Source of the DNA: JAQVEB01 sp028698105
GTDB lineage: Bacteria; Bacteroidota; Bacteroidia; Bacteroidales; Dysgonomonadaceae
Reading direction: 5' to 3'
Assembly: GCA_964293155.1 (NCBI GenBank)
Contig: CAXYYA010000061.1
Location: 1 to 15,252, forward strand
DNA length: 15,252 nucleotides
A model generated the notes under the pieces. The model saw only the letters and a list, made by a program, of their open reading frames with translations. It did not search any database and was not told the origin of the DNA. Both the position numbers and the translations under genes were made by a program. Of the stretch, positions 13,128 through 15,252 are shown in pieces (the stretch's first letter is position 1; each line of letters starts with the position of its first letter).

Positions 13128-14117
13128 TTAAACCAGGCTGAACTTTTCCGCTATCCCGTCCATGATCGCGAACAACTCGTCCACGGTGTTCGCACGGAGC
13201 ATGGCGATGCGGGTGGGTTTAAAATCGGGGATGCCCTTGAAAAGCGGCGAAGCCGCCAGGTGACGGCGGATGTGCAGAATGCCGCGCCGCTCGTCCAGCC
13301 GGTTCACGCTTTGTATGACCTGCTGTTTAAGTACGTCGAGGTACCACACGAACGGTTCGCGCGGGAGTTCATCTCCGGTTTGGAGGAAGTGTTTCACTTC
13401 GCGGAAGATCCACGGGCGGCCGAAGCTTGCCCGGCCGATCATCACGGCGTCCACGCCGGTTTCGTCGAACCGTAGTTTGCACGTTTCCGCCGAATCAATA
13501 TCGCCGTTCCCGATGATCGGGATGTGCATGCGCGGGTTGTTTTTCACCTCTCCGATGAGCGTCCAGTCGGCTTCCCCGGTGTACATCTGGGCGCGTGTGC
13601 GTCCGTGAATGGTGAGGGCGGCAATGCCGCAATCCTGCAACTGCTCCGCAAGCGGAACGATGATCTTGGAGTCGTTATCCCAACCCAATCGGGTTTTTAC
13701 GGTTACGGGTGTGGCGACGGCTTTTACCACTTTTTCGGTGATTTCGAGCATCAATTCGGGCGTGCGCAGCATGCCCGAGCCGGCACCTTTGCCGGCTACC
13801 CTTTTTACCGGGCAGCCAAAGTTGATATCTATGACATCGGGGGCGGCTTCTTCGCAGATGCGGGCGGCTTCTACCATCGCGTCGGGGTCGCGGCCGTAAA
13901 TTTGTATCGCAACGGGGCGTTCTTCCTCGGCGATGGCGAGTTTTTCTTTCGTTTTTTTTACGTCGCGAATGAGCGCGTCGCTCGATACGAATTCAGTATA
14001 GACCATATCCGCCCCGAACTGCTTGCACAGCAACCGGAAACCGATATCGGTAACGTCTTCCATCGGCGCGAGAAAGACGGGATAGTTTGATGCAAATTCT
14101 ATTTTGCCTATTTTCAT
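13128..14117 (-). CDS. dusB: tRNA-dihydrouridine synthase (DusB type)
   Basis: A 329-residue flavin enzyme that reduces uridines in the tRNA D-loop to dihydrouridine, in the cytosol. The N-terminal FMN-binding TIM barrel starts with FLAPMEDVTD (15-24). The active-site Cys102 lies in INFGCPVKRVAGKGAGSGML (98-117), the hallmark of the family. TVKTRLGW and LTIHGRTRAQMYTGEADW carry FMN-binding and catalytic-loop residues, and GNGDI with MIGRASFGRPWIF completes the barrel. A C-terminal helical RNA-binding domain follows from about 245. The NifR3/DusB type is the usual one in Bacteroidetes. Its body is more GC-rich than its surroundings. Confidence 0.93.
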   Translation of the reverse strand: MKIGKIEFASNYPVFLAPMEDVTDIGFRLLCKQFGADMVYTEFVSSDALIRDVKKTKEKLAIAEEERPVAIQIYGRDPDAMVEAARICEEAAPDVIDINFGCPVKRVAGKGAGSGMLRTPELMLEITEKVVKAVATPVTVKTRLGWDNDSKIIVPLAEQLQDCGIAALTIHGRTRAQMYTGEADWTLIGEVKNNPRMHIPIIGNGDIDSAETCKLRFDETGVDAVMIGRASFGRPWIFREVKHFLQTGDELPREPFVWYLDVLKQQVIQSVNRLDERRGILHIRRHLAASPLFKGIPDFKPTRIAMLRANTVDELFAIMDGIAEKFSLV

Positions 14118-14129
14118 AGCCTCACATTT

Positions 14130-14190
14130 GTCATTTTGAGCGTAGCGAAAAATCTATAGATTCCTCATCGCTTCGCTCTGTCGGAATGAC
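14130..14190. repeat. 61-bp hairpin repeat between dusB and the ArsC-like gene
   Basis: GTCATTTTG at 14130 pairs with CGGAATGAC ending at 14190 (two G-T pairs). The next block AGCGTAGCGA pairs with TCGCTTCGCT (one mismatch), and the centre contains the palindrome AATCTATAGATT. It fills the gap up to 2 bases before the ArsC-like stop. From memory, GTCATTCCGA...GAGGAATCT sequences like this recur in spacers of many Bacteroidetes genomes. It could also act as a 3'-end structure for the ArsC-like gene, but it has no good T-run. Confidence 0.65.
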
Positions 14191-14192
14191 AA

Positions 14193-14549
14193 CTATTTTA
14201 ATTTTTCTTTCCACTCATCTTCGTTAAAACCCACCAACACAAAATCATCAGCAACCACAATCGGGCGTTTTACGACCATACCGTTCGAGGCCAGAATCTT
14301 CAGCAATTCCTCACGCGAAGCGGTCTTTACTACCTCTTTGAGGTTGTTTTCTTTATAAATTTGTCCCGATGTGTTGAAAAACTTTTGTACCGGAAGACCA
14401 CTTTTGTCAATCCACGCGGAGAGTTCTTTTTCAGTAGGATTTTCTTCCACGATATGTCGTGAAGCAACTTCTACATTGTTATCTTTCAGCCATTTGTCTG
14501 CTTTGCGGCATGTGCCGCACTTGGGATAATGGATAAACAGGGGTCTCAT
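14193..14549 (-). CDS. ArsC/Spx/YffB family protein (arsenate reductase-like)
   Basis: A 118-residue thioredoxin-fold protein of the ArsC family. The start IHYPKCGTCRKADKWL (6-21) has Cys11 and Cys14 in a CxxC arrangement after the first strand, as in Spx- and MgsR-type proteins. LPVQKFFNTSGQIYKE (52-67) is the conserved helix and loop, and MVVKRPIVVADD (91-102) carries Arg95 at the family's conserved Arg-Pro. Members are arsenate reductases, RNA-polymerase-binding Spx regulators or uncharacterised YffB-like enzymes; the sequence does not settle which. The frame extends 30 codons upstream, but that part crosses the promoter and a terminator, so the ATG at 14549 is preferred. Confidence 0.86.
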   Translation of the reverse strand: MRPLFIHYPKCGTCRKADKWLKDNNVEVASRHIVEENPTEKELSAWIDKSGLPVQKFFNTSGQIYKENNLKEVVKTASREELLKILASNGMVVKRPIVVADDFVLVGFNEDEWKEKLK

Positions 14550-14567
14550 AATTGCAATTTTTTGAGA

Positions 14568-14575
14568 CAAAGATA
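14568..14575 (-). promoter_or_regulatory. -7 box for the ArsC-like gene
   Basis: On the minus strand TATCTTTG matches TAnnTTTG exactly, 18 bases before the ATG. The -33 position 19 bases upstream falls in the T-run of the preceding gene's terminator (TTTT instead of TTTG). Confidence 0.55.
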
Positions 14576-14593
14576 AGCAATGGCACCTAAAAT

Positions 14594-14628
14594 AAAAAAA
14601 GAGAGTGCCAAATCGCTCTGACACTCTC
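14594..14628 (-). terminator. Terminator after the right-end lipoprotein gene
   Basis: On the minus strand GAGAGTGTC pairs with GGCACTCTC (one T-G pair, 10-base loop) and runs into seven T. It lies about 85 bases after the lipoprotein stop. Confidence 0.82.
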
Positions 14629-14713
14629 ACGAAATTCACTCAACCTTTCAGGTAAATATGACTTATGAAACTTTAAAAGAAAGGAATGTTTGAGTAGAAT
14701 GAAAAGAAAATTT

Positions 14714-15163
14714 TTAATTTACGTATGTAAATTGTTTCGAATAGGTTGCTCCTGTTACTTGATCCGAAATTTCGTTCTCGACTTTCCCGTTAATTTCAGC
14801 TTTGAATTTTAGCGTATAAGGCGTTTCATCACTGTGCCCTCCGAACGTTACAATAATATTGTCAAGAGGAACGGCTGTTTCCACAATTACCGTTTTTCCA
14901 CCGGTGAGATGTTCGTTTTCAATTCGTATATTCGTTTGATTGTCCTGAGTAACGCCGTTAATTTTCCACGGGGTTTTCACGATTTGTGCCCCGTTGCTGC
15001 CTGTGAAAGCAAACAAAACGAAATCTTCACCGTCGAGACCTGGAGCAGATATAGTAAATTTTGCCGTTTTTCCTTTCGATCCGCTTGGGCCGTCATCCTT
15101 TGAGCAGCTTGTGAATGCGATTATGCCTATGCATAAAATGGAGAATAAAATTAGTTTTTTCAT
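14714..15163 (-). CDS. Predicted surface lipoprotein of unknown function
   Basis: A 149-residue lipoprotein that I cannot assign to a family. The signal sequence ends in the lipobox Phe-Thr-Ser-Cys20 and is followed by Ser-Lys-Asp-Asp, an acidic stretch like the export signal that sends Bacteroidetes lipoproteins to the outer cell surface. The mature part (about 32-149) is rich in Thr, Val, Ile and Gly with alternating hydrophobic residues, suggesting a single beta-sandwich domain. No enzymatic motif and no further cysteines are visible. It has its own terminator. The 89 bases upstream to the window end are AT-rich, and I find no convincing promoter there. Confidence 0.8.
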   Translation of the reverse strand: MKKLILFSILCIGIIAFTSCSKDDGPSGSKGKTAKFTISAPGLDGEDFVLFAFTGSNGAQIVKTPWKINGVTQDNQTNIRIENEHLTGGKTVIVETAVPLDNIIVTFGGHSDETPYTLKFKAEINGKVENEISDQVTGATYSKQFTYVN

Positions 15164-15252
15164 TGTTGTAATTTTTTTGATGTTACTTTAGTTTAATTTT
15201 CCTGACTTGTACCCGTTTTCAGTTTCAAAAAAATAATCATCAATTAGTCAGT

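Noticed and set aside
14550..14639. 30-residue N-terminal extension of the ArsC-like protein
   Set aside because: It reads through a promoter box and the neighbouring terminator; the family begins at MRPLFIHYPKCGTC.

Overview
The window looks like a chromosomal segment of a Bacteroidota bacterium, probably of the order Bacteroidales. The evidence is repeated Bacteroidota-type promoter boxes (TAnnTTTG, often with TTTG/TTG about 19-20 bases upstream), few Shine-Dalgarno sites, a long IspG, a GH109 enzyme with a Tat signal, and lipoproteins of the Cys-Ser-Lys-Asp-Asp type. I cannot name a genus.

Layout. Bases 1-261 hold a tRNA-CAU gene cut by the window edge (minus strand). Directly upstream in its own transcription direction are two 100-bp tandem units, each a copy of the 5' half of that tRNA with the anticodon loop replaced by an 18-bp palindrome. 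Then come an OsmC-family protein (+), a convergent ispG (-), an AT-rich hicA-hicB toxin-antitoxin pair (+), and a glyoxalase-fold protein and an MBL-fold hydrolase (both -). The next block (+) has an NAD-dependent epimerase/dehydratase interrupted by one in-frame TGA, followed 8 bases later by a Tat-exported GH109-type NAD-dependent glycosidase, an aquaporin Z and a DJ-1/PfpI protein. A 457-base gap follows, containing a nested inverted-repeat element of about 230 bp. Next are fabI, a YciO-type Sua5/YrdC protein and an S41 peptidase lipoprotein (all +). The right end is on the minus strand: a small helical lipoprotein, dusB, an ArsC/Spx-like protein and a surface-type lipoprotein.

How the genes relate. 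Most are single-gene or two-gene units of core metabolism: isoprenoid precursors (ispG), fatty-acid elongation (fabI), tRNA modification (dusB, and perhaps the YciO protein), stress handling (OsmC, DJ-1, glyoxalase, ArsC-like), water flux (aqpZ) and envelope or export functions (S41 peptidase, lipoproteins). The epimerase-GH109 pair is the only clear catabolic operon, and its first gene is broken. hicAB is the only clear accessory gene module.

I do not see a large uncharacterised multi-gene system. The most unusual material is non-coding: the tRNA-half/palindrome tandem array, the 230-bp inverted-repeat element, a 61-bp dispersed-type hairpin near the right end, and two places where a promoter is embedded in the terminator of the preceding gene.
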